Assembly: GCF_001458395.1 (NCBI RefSeq)
Contig: NZ_CYSR01000031.1
Coordinates: 124,001-188,000, forward strand
Direction: 5' to 3'
Length of the DNA: 64,000 nt
DNA from: Leisingera aquaemixtae
GTDB lineage: Bacteria > Pseudomonadota > Alphaproteobacteria > Rhodobacterales > Rhodobacteraceae
Numbering within the stretch: the stretch's first letter is position 1; every line of letters starts with the position of its first letter. Made by a program: the position numbers and the translations under genes. Below the pieces are notes generated by a model that worked only from the letters and a program-made list of their open reading frames with translations, searched no databases and was not told the DNA's origin. Positions 37,329 to 45,452 of the stretch are shown piece after piece.

Positions 37329-38165
37329 TTATTGGCGCAAGAGCCAGTCCACCACTGTCTTGGCCCGGCCCTGAGCGCTGGGCCAGAGCACGTAGAACCC
37401 CTGATCGCCCAGGCGCGGTGCCTGCCACAGGATCTCCAGCGGCTGGCCGCCCAGGAAAATCCGCGGCACCAATGCGATGCCCTGCCCGTTCACCGCAGCA
37501 TCCATCGCCAGCGCGGTCTGGTTGAATTGCAGGACCCGGCCCTTTGCGGTGAGCCCCTCCTGCCGCAGCAGATGGTCCCAGTGCCGGTGCCCGTCCTGGA
37601 TCAGCGTATGCTGGGCGAGATCAGCCAATTCCAGAGCTTCTTCCTGTATTAGAGCCGAATCCGGCCTGGCCACTGCCACCAGATCAACCAGCGACAGGAG
37701 GGCGGAGTTCAAACTGCTCTCCTGCGGTTTGCTGCCTTGGCGGATGGCAATGTCGATGCCGTCGCGCTTGAAATTTGTCAGGTTTTCCTCGGCGACCACC
37801 CGCAGGTCGATGTCGGGATGCCGCGCCTCAAACTCCGGCAGCCGCGGCACCAGCCATTTGGCGGCAAAGGAGGGCGGCACCGACAGCGTGACCCGCTGCA
37901 CCGCCGGGGCCAGCTTGTCTGTCGCCTCCCGGATCAGCGCCAGGGCCTGTTGCACCGGCGTGTGGTAGCTGCGCCCGGTGTCGGTCAGGGTCAGCCCGCG
38001 GGCATGGCGGTGGAACAGCTTGTGGCCCAGATCCGCCTCCAGCCGCCGCACCTGCTGGGCCACCGCGCCTTGGGTCAGGTGCAGCTCCTCTGCCGCGCGG
38101 CCGAAGTTCAGGTGGCGGGCGGCGGCGTCGAACATCCGCAAGGCATTCAGGTTGGGCAGGCGCAT
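37329..38165 (-). CDS. LysR-family transcriptional regulator (GcvA-like)
   Basis: 278 residues. The N-terminal HTH is NLNALRMFDAAARHLNFGRAAEELHLTQGAVAQQVRRLEADLGHKLFHRHARGLTLTDTG, close to GcvA/AmpR-type LysR proteins. The C-terminal substrate-binding domain starts after VQRVTLSVPPSFAAKWLVPRLPEFEARHPDIDLRV. It is divergent from the SDR gene that begins at 38268, so it may control that gene. The effector is unknown. Confidence 0.93.
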   Translation of the reverse strand: MRLPNLNALRMFDAAARHLNFGRAAEELHLTQGAVAQQVRRLEADLGHKLFHRHARGLTLTDTGRSYHTPVQQALALIREATDKLAPAVQRVTLSVPPSFAAKWLVPRLPEFEARHPDIDLRVVAEENLTNFKRDGIDIAIRQGSKPQESSLNSALLSLVDLVAVARPDSALIQEEALELADLAQHTLIQDGHRHWDHLLRQEGLTAKGRVLQFNQTALAMDAAVNGQGIALVPRIFLGGQPLEILWQAPRLGDQGFYVLWPSAQGRAKTVVDWLLRQ

Positions 38166-38267
38166 CAGGTCTCAGCCAGTAGATTTCCGGCAGTCTGGCG
38201 CGATGAGACATGATTGGTCAAGCGGCCGCTGAGCCGCCATTCTGAAGGCCAGCAAAGGAGTATGAAC

Positions 38268-38966
38268 ATGACCAAGGTTGCTCTCTTCACCGCCGCAGGC
38301 AGCGGCATGGGCGCGGATGCCGCCCGCCACCTCCACGAACAGGGGTATGAGGTTGCGATCCTCTCCTCCTCCGGCAAGGGCGAGGCTCTGGCGCAGGAGT
38401 TGGGCGGGGTAGGCCACACCGGCTCCAACCTGGAGCAAAGCGATCTGCAGGCGCTGGTGGACAAGGCGATGGACCGCTGGGGGCGGATTGATGTGCTGGT
38501 CAATTCCGCAGGCCACGGGCCCAAGGGCGATATCATGGAAATCAGCGATGACGACTGGCATCTGGGGATGGAATATTACCTGATGAACGTGATCCGCCCT
38601 TCACGCCTGGTGGCGCCGATCATGGCGGCGCAGGGCAAGGGGTCGATCATCAATATCTCCACCTTTGCGGTGTTTGAGCCGGATCCGCTGTTCCCGACCT
38701 CCGGCGTGTTCCGGGCCGGGCTGGCGAGTTTTACCAAGCTGTTTGCAGATAAGTTTGCAGGCCAGGGCGTGCGGATGAACAACGTGCTGCCGGGCTTTAT
38801 CGACAGCCTGCCGGAGACTGAGGACCGCAAGGCGCGGATCCCGATGGGACGCTATGGCACCGCGCGCGAAATCTCTGCGCTGATAGCCTATCTGGCCTCG
38901 GATGATGCGGCCTATACCACCGGGCAGAACATTCGCGTTGACGGGGGGCTGACCCGTGCAATCTGA
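38268..38966 (+). CDS. SDR-family protein lacking the YxxxK active site
   Basis: 232 residues from the ATG at 38268; the AAAGGAG site is 7 nt from it and only 1 nt from the ATG at 38262. The cofactor fold is FTAAGSGMGADAARHL (TGxxxGxG-like) and NSAGHGPKGD, with NISTFAVFEP providing the catalytic Ser. The normal Tyr and Lys are replaced: the segment reads SGVFRAGL where SDRs have YxxxKAAL. Divergent SDRs of this kind are known in roseobacters; a reductase function should not be assumed. Confidence 0.85.
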   Translation: MTKVALFTAAGSGMGADAARHLHEQGYEVAILSSSGKGEALAQELGGVGHTGSNLEQSDLQALVDKAMDRWGRIDVLVNSAGHGPKGDIMEISDDDWHLGMEYYLMNVIRPSRLVAPIMAAQGKGSIINISTFAVFEPDPLFPTSGVFRAGLASFTKLFADKFAGQGVRMNNVLPGFIDSLPETEDRKARIPMGRYGTAREISALIAYLASDDAAYTTGQNIRVDGGLTRAI

Positions 38967-39210
38967 CGTTCAGTCCCTGCCAAGGCAGGCCACGGTCAAC
39001 CCGGCGTTTGTTCTGAAATGGGCCGCGTCCATCGTGCAGATCCTTGGGTACTCTGCCACCGCCTGGGGTTTGCACCCTTGGAACATCTATCTGTTCCTGG
39101 CGGGCCTCACGGGCTGGTTCCTGGTTGGCGTTTTGTGGAATGACCGCGCGATCATGCTGATCCACGTGGTGGCGCTAGGGGCGATGATTGCAGGCTTTTG
39201 GTCAAGTTAG
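38956..39210 (+). CDS. DUF6552-like small membrane protein
   Basis: 84 residues from a GTG at 38956, overlapping the SDR by 11 nt. Two or three hydrophobic helices are visible: FVLKWAASIVQILGYSATAWG, NIYLFLAGLTGWFLVGVLWND and IMLIHVVALGAMIAGFW. I recognise the PWNIYLFLAGL-GWFLVGVLWNDRAIMLIHVVALG pattern as a roseobacter family without known function. Overlap implies translational coupling to the SDR. Confidence 0.75.
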   Translation: MQSDVQSLPRQATVNPAFVLKWAASIVQILGYSATAWGLHPWNIYLFLAGLTGWFLVGVLWNDRAIMLIHVVALGAMIAGFWSS

Positions 39211-39216
39211 AGCCTG

Positions 39217-40152
39217 TTATCCGCCCTTGGGGTCGATCAGCGGCTTGGCCTTGCCGCGCCGCAGGCCCAGCCGGTGCTCGCGCCAGATCACCAGCACATT
39301 GCCGGCAATGACCAGCGCCGCGCCTGCCAGCATCACCAGCGTCGGCCATTCATCGAACCAGACATAGCCGATGACAATGGCAAAGATCATCGAGGCGTAA
39401 TCGTAGGGTGCCAGCATCGAGGCCGGCGCAAAGCGGTAGGAGGAGGTGACCAGGATCTGCGCCACCCCGCCGACCAGCCCGGCGCTGACCAGCAGCGCGG
39501 CTGTTTGCGCGTCCGGCATCACCCAGCCGAACGGCGCGGTCAGCAGCGCCAGGCCGGAGGCGGTCAGCGAGAAGTAGAAAACGATGGCGGCGGTATGCTC
39601 CGACTGCACCATGCGGCGGATGTGGATCTGAACGAATCCGCGCGCCACCGTGGCGCCGACCACCAGCAGGACACCCAGCATGGCGCCATCCTCCAGATTG
39701 CCGCCAAGGCGGGGCCAGATCATGATCAGCACACCCAGCAGGCCGATGGCCACAGCGCTGATCCGTACCATCCGGATGGTCTCCCCCAGGAACAGCGCCG
39801 CCAGGATCAGGGTGAAGATCGGGGTGGCATAGCCGATGGCGGTGACCTCCGGCAGCGGCAGCAGCGCCAGGCCCATGAAGGTCATCCCCATCGCCGAGGT
39901 GCCGACCAGCCCGCGCCACACGTGAAACATCGGTTTCTTCGTGACCAGCCCGTGCCGCAGCTCTCTGCGCGCGGCCAGCCAGATGACGATCACCGGGATG
40001 GCAAAGAAGGAGCGGAAGAACACCGCCTCGCCTGCTGGCACGGTCTCAGAGGTGGCTTTGATAATCCCCGACAAGGCGGTGAACAGCGCAATCGCGGTCA
40101 CCTTCAGCAGGACCGCCAGCACAGGCCGATGCGATGTTAACGATTTCGCCAT
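39217..40152 (-). CDS. EamA/DMT-family permease
   Basis: 311 residues from the ATG at 40152, ten hydrophobic segments in two EamA halves (first VTAIALFTALSGIIKATSETVPAGEAVFFRSFFAIPVIVIWLA, second from about residue 155). The long upstream extension is the shadow of the divergent gene's region. No substrate can be assigned. Its start lies 94 nt from the start of the divergent acyl-CoA ligase. Confidence 0.88.
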   Translation of the reverse strand: MAKSLTSHRPVLAVLLKVTAIALFTALSGIIKATSETVPAGEAVFFRSFFAIPVIVIWLAARRELRHGLVTKKPMFHVWRGLVGTSAMGMTFMGLALLPLPEVTAIGYATPIFTLILAALFLGETIRMVRISAVAIGLLGVLIMIWPRLGGNLEDGAMLGVLLVVGATVARGFVQIHIRRMVQSEHTAAIVFYFSLTASGLALLTAPFGWVMPDAQTAALLVSAGLVGGVAQILVTSSYRFAPASMLAPYDYASMIFAIVIGYVWFDEWPTLVMLAGAALVIAGNVLVIWREHRLGLRRGKAKPLIDPKGG

Positions 40153-40246
40153 GGCGCGACCCTGCGCCCAAGCGCCGCAAAGATCAATGGCTTGATTTCG
40201 GCAGGTCAAGGCGCGCAAATGGCGCCGCCAGATGAAGGAGCCGCCG

Positions 40247-41749
40247 ATGTATGACGCCAACCACCTGATCCGCCAGCTGCGCGACTCCTCCATGGGGCGC
40301 GAGGACGAAGTCTTTGCCCGGCTCCCGGACGGCGGCACGGTCACCTTCGGCGCGCTGTTTGCGGGTGCGGAGCGGATGGCCGCGGCCCTTGCGGCTCAGG
40401 GCATGCAGCCCGGGGACCGGGTGGCGGTGCAGGTCCAGAAAACCATTCAGGCGATTGAGCTTTACCTGGGCACTGTCATGGCTGGCGGCATCTTCCTGCC
40501 GCTCAACACCGCCTATACCGGGCCGGAGGTGGCTTACTTTGCCGGCGACGCCTCTCCGCGCGTGGTGGTCTGCGACCCGGCCCGGCTGGAGGAAATCAGC
40601 GCCATCGCCGGAGGGGCGCAGGTTCTGACGCTGGATGCCGCTGGGCAGGGCAGCTTGCGCGATCTGGCGGAGGCTCAGGACGGGTTTGACCCCGTGTCAC
40701 GGCAGGCGGACGATCTGGCGGCGATCCTCTACACCTCCGGCACCACCGGCCGCTCCAAGGGCGCGATGCTGAGTCATGATAACCTTGCCTCCAACTCGCT
40801 GACCTTGCGCGACTGCTGGCGGTTCACCCAGGACGACGTGCTGATCCACGCGCTGCCGATCTTCCACACCCACGGGCTGTTTGTGGCGACCAATGTGGCG
40901 CTGTTTGCGGGCGCCCAGGTGGTATTCCTGCCGGGGTTCGATGCGGATGCGATTCTGGAGGCGATGCCCGCGGCCACGGCGCTGATGGGGGTGCCGACCT
41001 TCTATACCCGTCTGCTGGCGGATGCGCGGCTGACGCGGGAGCGGGCGGCGAACATGCGCCTGTTCATCTCCGGCTCTGCGCCGCTGCTGGTCGATACCCA
41101 CGAGCAATGGCAGGCGCGCACCGGCCACCGCATCCTGGAACGCTACGGGATGACCGAAACCAACATGAGCACGTCGAACCCCTACGAGGGTGAGCGCCGG
41201 GCCGGCACCGTCGGCTTTCCTTTGCCGGGTGTCGAAGCGCGGGTGATGCGGGATGGCGCCGAGGTGCCTGCCGGAGAGATCGGCGTTCTGGAAGTGCGCG
41301 GGCCGAACGTGTTCCAGGGCTATTGGCAGATGCCGGAGAAAACCGCCGAGGAACTGAAGCCGGACGGCTGGTTCATCACCGGCGACATGGCGAAGATCGA
41401 CGCCGATGGCTATGTCACCATCGTCGGGCGCGAGAAGGATCTGATCATCACCGGCGGGTTCAACGTCTATCCCAAGGAGGTTGAAAGCCTGATTGATGAT
41501 TTGCCCGGCGTGCTGGAAAGCGCGGTCATCGGCGTGCCGCACCCCGACTTCGGCGAGGGTGTGGTGGCCGTAGTGGTGCCGGAGGGGGAGGGCACCAGCG
41601 CCGAGGCGATCAAGACCGCGCTCTCCGGCCAGCTTGCCAAATTCAAGCAGCCCAAGGAGTTCATTCTGCTGGACGCGTTGCCGCGGAACACCATGGGCAA
41701 GGTGCAGAAGAAAGCCCTGCGCGAAGCATACGCAGGGCTGTTTGTCTAA
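40247..41749 (+). CDS. AMP-forming acyl-CoA ligase, malonyl-CoA synthetase-like
   Basis: 500 residues from the ATG at 40247 (GAAGGAG site). ANL-superfamily motifs: the P-loop ILYTSGTTGRSKGAMLSH (about residue 165), YGMTETNMST, GWFITGDMAKIDADGYVTIVGREKDLIITGGFNVYPKEVE, and the C-terminal catalytic Lys in PRNTMGKVQKKAL. The pattern is close to MatB/malonyl-CoA synthetases as I know them, but no malonate-specific partner gene is adjacent, so other short dicarboxylates are possible. Confidence 0.85.
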   Translation: MYDANHLIRQLRDSSMGREDEVFARLPDGGTVTFGALFAGAERMAAALAAQGMQPGDRVAVQVQKTIQAIELYLGTVMAGGIFLPLNTAYTGPEVAYFAGDASPRVVVCDPARLEEISAIAGGAQVLTLDAAGQGSLRDLAEAQDGFDPVSRQADDLAAILYTSGTTGRSKGAMLSHDNLASNSLTLRDCWRFTQDDVLIHALPIFHTHGLFVATNVALFAGAQVVFLPGFDADAILEAMPAATALMGVPTFYTRLLADARLTRERAANMRLFISGSAPLLVDTHEQWQARTGHRILERYGMTETNMSTSNPYEGERRAGTVGFPLPGVEARVMRDGAEVPAGEIGVLEVRGPNVFQGYWQMPEKTAEELKPDGWFITGDMAKIDADGYVTIVGREKDLIITGGFNVYPKEVESLIDDLPGVLESAVIGVPHPDFGEGVVAVVVPEGEGTSAEAIKTALSGQLAKFKQPKEFILLDALPRNTMGKVQKKALREAYAGLFV

Positions 41750-41812
41750 TCTCTGCTCCACCCGGCCGAGAGGCCGGGCTGCGCCCGCCCAGGCAGGCAC
41801 AGCCCTCAGGTC

Positions 41813-42451
41813 TTAGTGTGTATGAGCCGCCGCGTGCGCCTCTTCCTGGCGCCATTCCCGCACCGCCTGCGCCAGGATCTGGAAGGCGGAGTTCAGGAAC
41901 AGACCGCCCATGATGCCTGCCACGATCAGGTCAGGCCAGCCTGTCGCGGTGCCCCAGACGCCAAGTGCTGCAATCATCACCGCCACATTGCCAATCGCGT
42001 CATTGCGCGAGCACAGCCAGACCGAGCGCACATTGGCGTCCCCGTCCTTGTAACGGGCCAGCAACAGCACCGAGATCAGGTTCGCCGCCAGCGCCATGAA
42101 GCCGATCAGCCCCATGATCTGCGCCTGCGGCACGCCAACGTAAAACACCTGATAGACGGTGGAGCCGAACACCCACAGCCCCATCAGCAGAAGGCTGATA
42201 CCCTTGCCGAGTGCCGCCAGCGCCCGCGTGCGCAAGGTCGCTCCGATCACCGCCAGCGATATGCCATAGGTCAGCGCGTCGCCCAGAAAGTCCAGGGCGT
42301 CCGCCTTCAGCGCCTGGCTGCCGGACAGCTGGCCCGCGCCCATTTCCACAGCGAACATGCCGGCATTGATGGCGATCACCACCCACAGCCTGCGTTTGTA
42401 GTCGTCTGAGACCCCGTCGAATTTTGCGTCGTGATTGCAGCAGCCTGCCAT
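41813..42451 (-). CDS. Cation diffusion facilitator (CDF) family metal exporter
   Basis: 212 residues from the ATG at 42451; an ATG at 42466 is unlikely because it would be only about 10 nt from the predicted transcription start. Six hydrophobic segments; metal-site signatures ALKADALDFLGDALTYG (TM2) and CSRNDAIGNVAV (TM5). It begins AGCCNHDAKFDG and ends in a His-rich tail (HAAAHTH). There is no C-terminal cytoplasmic domain, so it is a short CDF. A MerR regulator is divergently transcribed, with a MerR-type operator between. Confidence 0.9.
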   Translation of the reverse strand: MAGCCNHDAKFDGVSDDYKRRLWVVIAINAGMFAVEMGAGQLSGSQALKADALDFLGDALTYGISLAVIGATLRTRALAALGKGISLLLMGLWVFGSTVYQVFYVGVPQAQIMGLIGFMALAANLISVLLLARYKDGDANVRSVWLCSRNDAIGNVAVMIAALGVWGTATGWPDLIVAGIMGGLFLNSAFQILAQAVREWRQEEAHAAAHTH

Positions 42452-42481
42452 TGCTCTTGTCCTCATTTCCGATTCGGGATC

Positions 42482-42512
42482 AATGTAGGGCCTCTAGTCA
42501 CTAGAGCTTCAA
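42482..42512 (-). promoter_or_regulatory. MerR-type promoter/operator with 19-bp spacer
   Basis: On the minus strand TTGAAG (-35) and TACATT (-10) are separated by exactly 19 nt, and the spacer contains the perfect palindrome CTCTAGT-G-ACTAGAG. Elongated 19-20 bp spacers with a central dyad are the hallmark of MerR activators that untwist the promoter upon metal binding. It drives the CDF gene. Confidence 0.85.
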
Positions 42513-42524
42513 GAGGTTTTGCAA

Positions 42525-42941
42525 ATGTTTTCCATTGGCCAGCTGTCCAAGGCCACCGGCGTGAAGGTGCCCACCATCCGCTATTACGAGGAGATCGGGC
42601 TGCTGCCGCCGCCGGGCCGCAATGCCGGCAACCAGCGCCGTTACGGGCAGGACGGCATGGATGCACTGGGCTTCATCAAACATGCGCGCGATCTCGGGTT
42701 CCCGCTGGAGGACATCAAGGTGATGATGTCGATTGAGGGACAGCTGGGCGAGGATTGCTCAGAAGTTCACCGCATCGCTGAGGCCCAGCTGAGCGCAGTG
42801 CGCGCACGGATTTCCCGGCTGGAGCAGCTGGCAGGAGAGCTGGAGCGCATCACCCATCTGTGCGGCCACGGGCAGGGCGGCGAATGCAAGGTTCTGGCGG
42901 CGCTGGGGGATCACGGGCAATGTGAAGGCGAGCATTCCTGA
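42525..42941 (+). CDS. MerR-family metal-responsive regulator (ZntR/CadR-like)
   Basis: 138 residues from the ATG at 42525 (AAGAGG 8 nt upstream; a TTG two codons earlier is a worse choice). The N-terminal wing-HTH is MFSIGQLSKATGVKVPTIRYYEEIGLLPPPGRNAGNQRRYG. The metal-sensing cysteines are EDCSEVH in the dimer helix, then LCGHGQGGEC and a final GQC, resembling the ZntR/CadR/PbrR arrangement (Zn, Cd, Pb) rather than CueR. It likely activates the divergent CDF gene and represses itself, because the operator overlaps both starts. Confidence 0.9.
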   Translation: MFSIGQLSKATGVKVPTIRYYEEIGLLPPPGRNAGNQRRYGQDGMDALGFIKHARDLGFPLEDIKVMMSIEGQLGEDCSEVHRIAEAQLSAVRARISRLEQLAGELERITHLCGHGQGGECKVLAALGDHGQCEGEHS

Positions 42942-43016
42942 ACGGCCAAGGGCGTAGCTTGCCACAGCACGCTTCACCCTTGGAAATAGGACTAAGCCCT
43001 TCTTAGGGTCTGATAT

Positions 43017-44117
43017 TCAGCCGATATTGCCCTGGTTTTCACCGATCTGGCCGCGGTGCAGCAGCAGGTGATCCAGGATCACACAGGCCATCATCGCCTC
43101 GGCCACCGGCACCGCGCGGATGCCGACGCAGGGGTCGTGGCGGCCCTTGGTGATCACCTCGGTGGCGGAGCCATCCTTTCGGATCGACTTGCGCGGGGTG
43201 AGGATGGAGGAGGTCGGCTTCACCGCAAAGCGCACCACAACATCCTGCCCGGTGGAAATCCCGCCCAGGATGCCGCCGGCGTGGTTGGAGGAATACTCCG
43301 GACCGTTTTCGCCCATGAAGATCTCATCGGCGTTCTCCGAGCCCTTGAGGCGGGCGGCATTCATGCCTTCGCCGATCTCCACGCCTTTGACCGCGTTGAT
43401 TGACATCATCGCGGCGGCCAGATCAGTGTCCAGCTTGCCATAAACCGGCGCGCCGATGCCTGCGGGAACGCCGCGGGCGACCACCTCCACCACCGCGCCA
43501 ACCGAGTCGTGTGCCTTGCGAAGGGCCTGCAGGTAGTCTTCCCACTCCTGCACTGCGCCGGCATCGGGGATCCAGAAATCATTCTGTTCGATCGCATCCC
43601 AGTCAAAGCGGCTGCGGTCGATCTCCAAGTCGCCCATTTGGGTCATGTAGCCCTTGATCTCCAGCCCCGGCACCAGCGCCTTGATTGCTTCACGTGCAAC
43701 ACCGCCCGCAGCAACCCGCGCCGCGGTCTCGCGCGCCGAGGAGCGGCCGCCGCCACGGTAGTCGCGGTTGCCGTATTTCTGGAAATAGGTGATGTCGGCA
43801 TGGCCCGGACGGAAGGTCTGGGAAATCTCGCCGTAGTCCTTGGAGCGCTGATCGGTGTTCTCGATCATCAGCTGTACGGGCGTGCCGGTGGTCATGCCGT
43901 CGAACACGCCGGACAGGATCTTCACCGCGTCCGGCTCATTGCGCTGGGTGGTGTTCTTGTTCTGGCCGGGGCGGCGCTTGTCGAGCCACTGCTGCAGCAT
44001 TTCCGGCTCCAGCGGTACATTCGGCGGGCAGCCGTCGACGGTGGCGCCAAGCGCGGGCCCGTGGCTTTCGCCCCAGGTGGTGACGCGGAAGAGGTGTCCA
44101 AAGCTGTTCAACGACAT
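43017..44117 (-). CDS. aroC: Chorismate synthase
   Basis: 366 residues from the ATG at 44117, which gives the canonical N-terminus [28 protein letters not shown]. The frame continues 70 codons upstream, but that part reads through a dispersed repeat and should not be annotated. Other family signatures are [16 protein letters not shown] and the FMN-binding [20 protein letters not shown]. It forms chorismate from EPSP with reduced FMN. It stands alone on its strand, divergent from thiBPQ. Confidence 0.96.
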   Translation of the reverse strand: MSLNSFGHLFRVTTWGESHGPALGATVDGCPPNVPLEPEMLQQWLDKRRPGQNKNTTQRNEPDAVKILSGVFDGMTTGTPVQLMIENTDQRSKDYGEISQTFRPGHADITYFQKYGNRDYRGGGRSSARETAARVAAGGVAREAIKALVPGLEIKGYMTQMGDLEIDRSRFDWDAIEQNDFWIPDAGAVQEWEDYLQALRKAHDSVGAVVEVVARGVPAGIGAPVYGKLDTDLAAAMMSINAVKGVEIGEGMNAARLKGSENADEIFMGENGPEYSSNHAGGILGGISTGQDVVVRFAVKPTSSILTPRKSIRKDGSATEVITKGRHDPCVGIRAVPVAEAMMACVILDHLLLHRGQIGENQGNIG

Positions 44118-44199
44118 GAGGCGCGGTCTCCTTTGCGGGACGTGCTTAGCGGGCAGGGGCCTGTGTCTCAAGAGGGTTTCTCTGCGGCAAACGGGGCAA

Positions 44200-44257
44200 G
44201 GGGGCGCTGCCCCCGCCGCGTGCGGCGGCTCCCCCGGGATATTTTCTGCCAGAAGAA
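44200..44257 (+). repeat. Composite dispersed repeat, copy F
   Basis: Hairpin 1 GGGGGC-GCT-GCCCCC (44200-44214), hairpin 2 GCCGC-GTGCG-GCGGC (44215-44229), then TCCCCCGGGATATTTTCT and GCCAGAAGAAC (44230-44257). It lies upstream of the aroC start and of the TPP riboswitch. Confidence 0.8.
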
Positions 44258-44354
44258 CAGGGGACCGGCGCTGGCAGCGGTCCAGTTTGCCTGAAGCAAA
44301 GGTCCTGGCCGGGCTTTGGCTTGTCATTGCTGCGCCCCGGGCCTAAGGTCCGCG

Positions 44355-44431
44355 CCACCTCGGGGTGCGCTGCGGCGCTGAGATGACACCCGTTGAACCT
44401 GAACCGGATCACACCGGCGGAGGGAAGGTAC
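44355..44431 (+). promoter_or_regulatory. TPP riboswitch upstream of thiB
   Basis: The Thi-box elements appear in order: CTCGGGGTGC, GCTGAGAT, ACCCGTTGAACCTGA, CCGGATCACACCGGCGGAGGGA. The P1 ends ACCT (44357-44360) and AGGT (44426-44429) pair. A translational switch is suggested: CCTCC at 44439-44443 can pair with the thiB Shine-Dalgarno GGAGG (44465-44469) or with GGAGG inside the aptamer (44419-44423). Confidence 0.95.
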
Positions 44432-44474
44432 TGGACAGCCTCCACCCTTGCCCAAAGCCGCAAAGGAGGATGGC

Positions 44475-45452
44475 ATGAAACATCTTGCATTTGCAGCGGG
44501 ACTGCTTGGCGCCTCGGCCGCTTTTGCCGAAACGCCCGAACTCACCGTTTACACCTACGACAGCTTTGTCTCCGACTGGGGTCCCGGCCCGGCGGTGGAA
44601 AAGGCATTCGAAGAAGTCTGCGGCTGCGACCTGAAACTGGTTGGTGCTGGCGACGGCGCGGCGCTGCTGGCACGGGTGAAGCTGGAGGGCGAACGCTCCG
44701 ACGCTGATGTGGTGCTGGGGCTCGACACCAACCTGACCGCGGCGGCCAAGGAAACGGGCCTGTTTGCGGAGCATTCGGTCAGCGCCGATTTCGCGCTGCC
44801 GGTCGACTGGAATGATGCGACCTTTGTGCCCTACGACTGGGGCTACTTCGCCTTTGTGCATAATGCCGATGCGGCGGCGCCTGCGGATTTCAAGGCGCTG
44901 GCCGCCAGTGACATGAAGATCGTGATCCAGGACCCGCGCTCCTCGACCCCGGGTCTGGGCCTGCTGTTGTGGGTCAAGGCTGCTTATGGCGACGAGGCGC
45001 CGGAAATCTGGAAGGGCCTCTCTGACAACGTGGTGACCGTGACCAAGGGCTGGTCCGAGGCCTATGGCATGTTCCTGGAAGGCGAGGCTGACATGGTGCT
45101 CTCCTACACCACCTCGCCCGCCTATCACCTGATCGCGGAGGAAGACGGCTCCAAGGCGGCAGCCGCCTTTGACGAGGGCCACTACATGCAGGTGGAAGTT
45201 GCCGGCAAACTGGCAAACTCCGACCAGCCGGAGCTGGCCGACCAGTTCCTGGCCTTCATGGTGTCGGATGCCTTCCAGTCGATCATCCCGACCACCAACT
45301 GGATGTACCCGGCTGTGACGCCCGAGGGCGGGCTTCCCGAAGGCTTTGAAACCCTGATCGCGCCGGAGAAATCGCTGCTGCTGAGCGAGACGGAAGCCGC
45401 AGAGGTGCGCGATGCGGCGCTGGGCGAATGGCTGGACGCGCTCAGCCAGTAA
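44475..45452 (+). CDS. thiB: Thiamine ABC transporter substrate-binding protein
   Basis: 325 residues from the ATG at 44475, with AAAGGAGG upstream. A signal peptide (MKHLAFAAGLLGASAAFA) with an AxA cleavage site directs it to the periplasm. The mature protein begins ETPELTVYTYDSFVSDWGPGPAVEKAFE, the ThiB ligand-binding N-terminus. Thiamine (or TPP) capture is expected because the gene lies under a TPP riboswitch and precedes thiP and thiQ. Confidence 0.95.
   Translation: MKHLAFAAGLLGASAAFAETPELTVYTYDSFVSDWGPGPAVEKAFEEVCGCDLKLVGAGDGAALLARVKLEGERSDADVVLGLDTNLTAAAKETGLFAEHSVSADFALPVDWNDATFVPYDWGYFAFVHNADAAAPADFKALAASDMKIVIQDPRSSTPGLGLLLWVKAAYGDEAPEIWKGLSDNVVTVTKGWSEAYGMFLEGEADMVLSYTTSPAYHLIAEEDGSKAAAAFDEGHYMQVEVAGKLANSDQPELADQFLAFMVSDAFQSIIPTTNWMYPAVTPEGGLPEGFETLIAPEKSLLLSETEAAEVRDAALGEWLDALSQ

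Noticed and set aside
44118..44327. 70-codon N-terminal extension of aroC containing [12 protein letters not shown]
   Set aside because: The codons read through repeat copy F; the similar LLLAENIPAGG before the acyl-CoA ligase reads through copy D. The canonical AroC start is at 44117.
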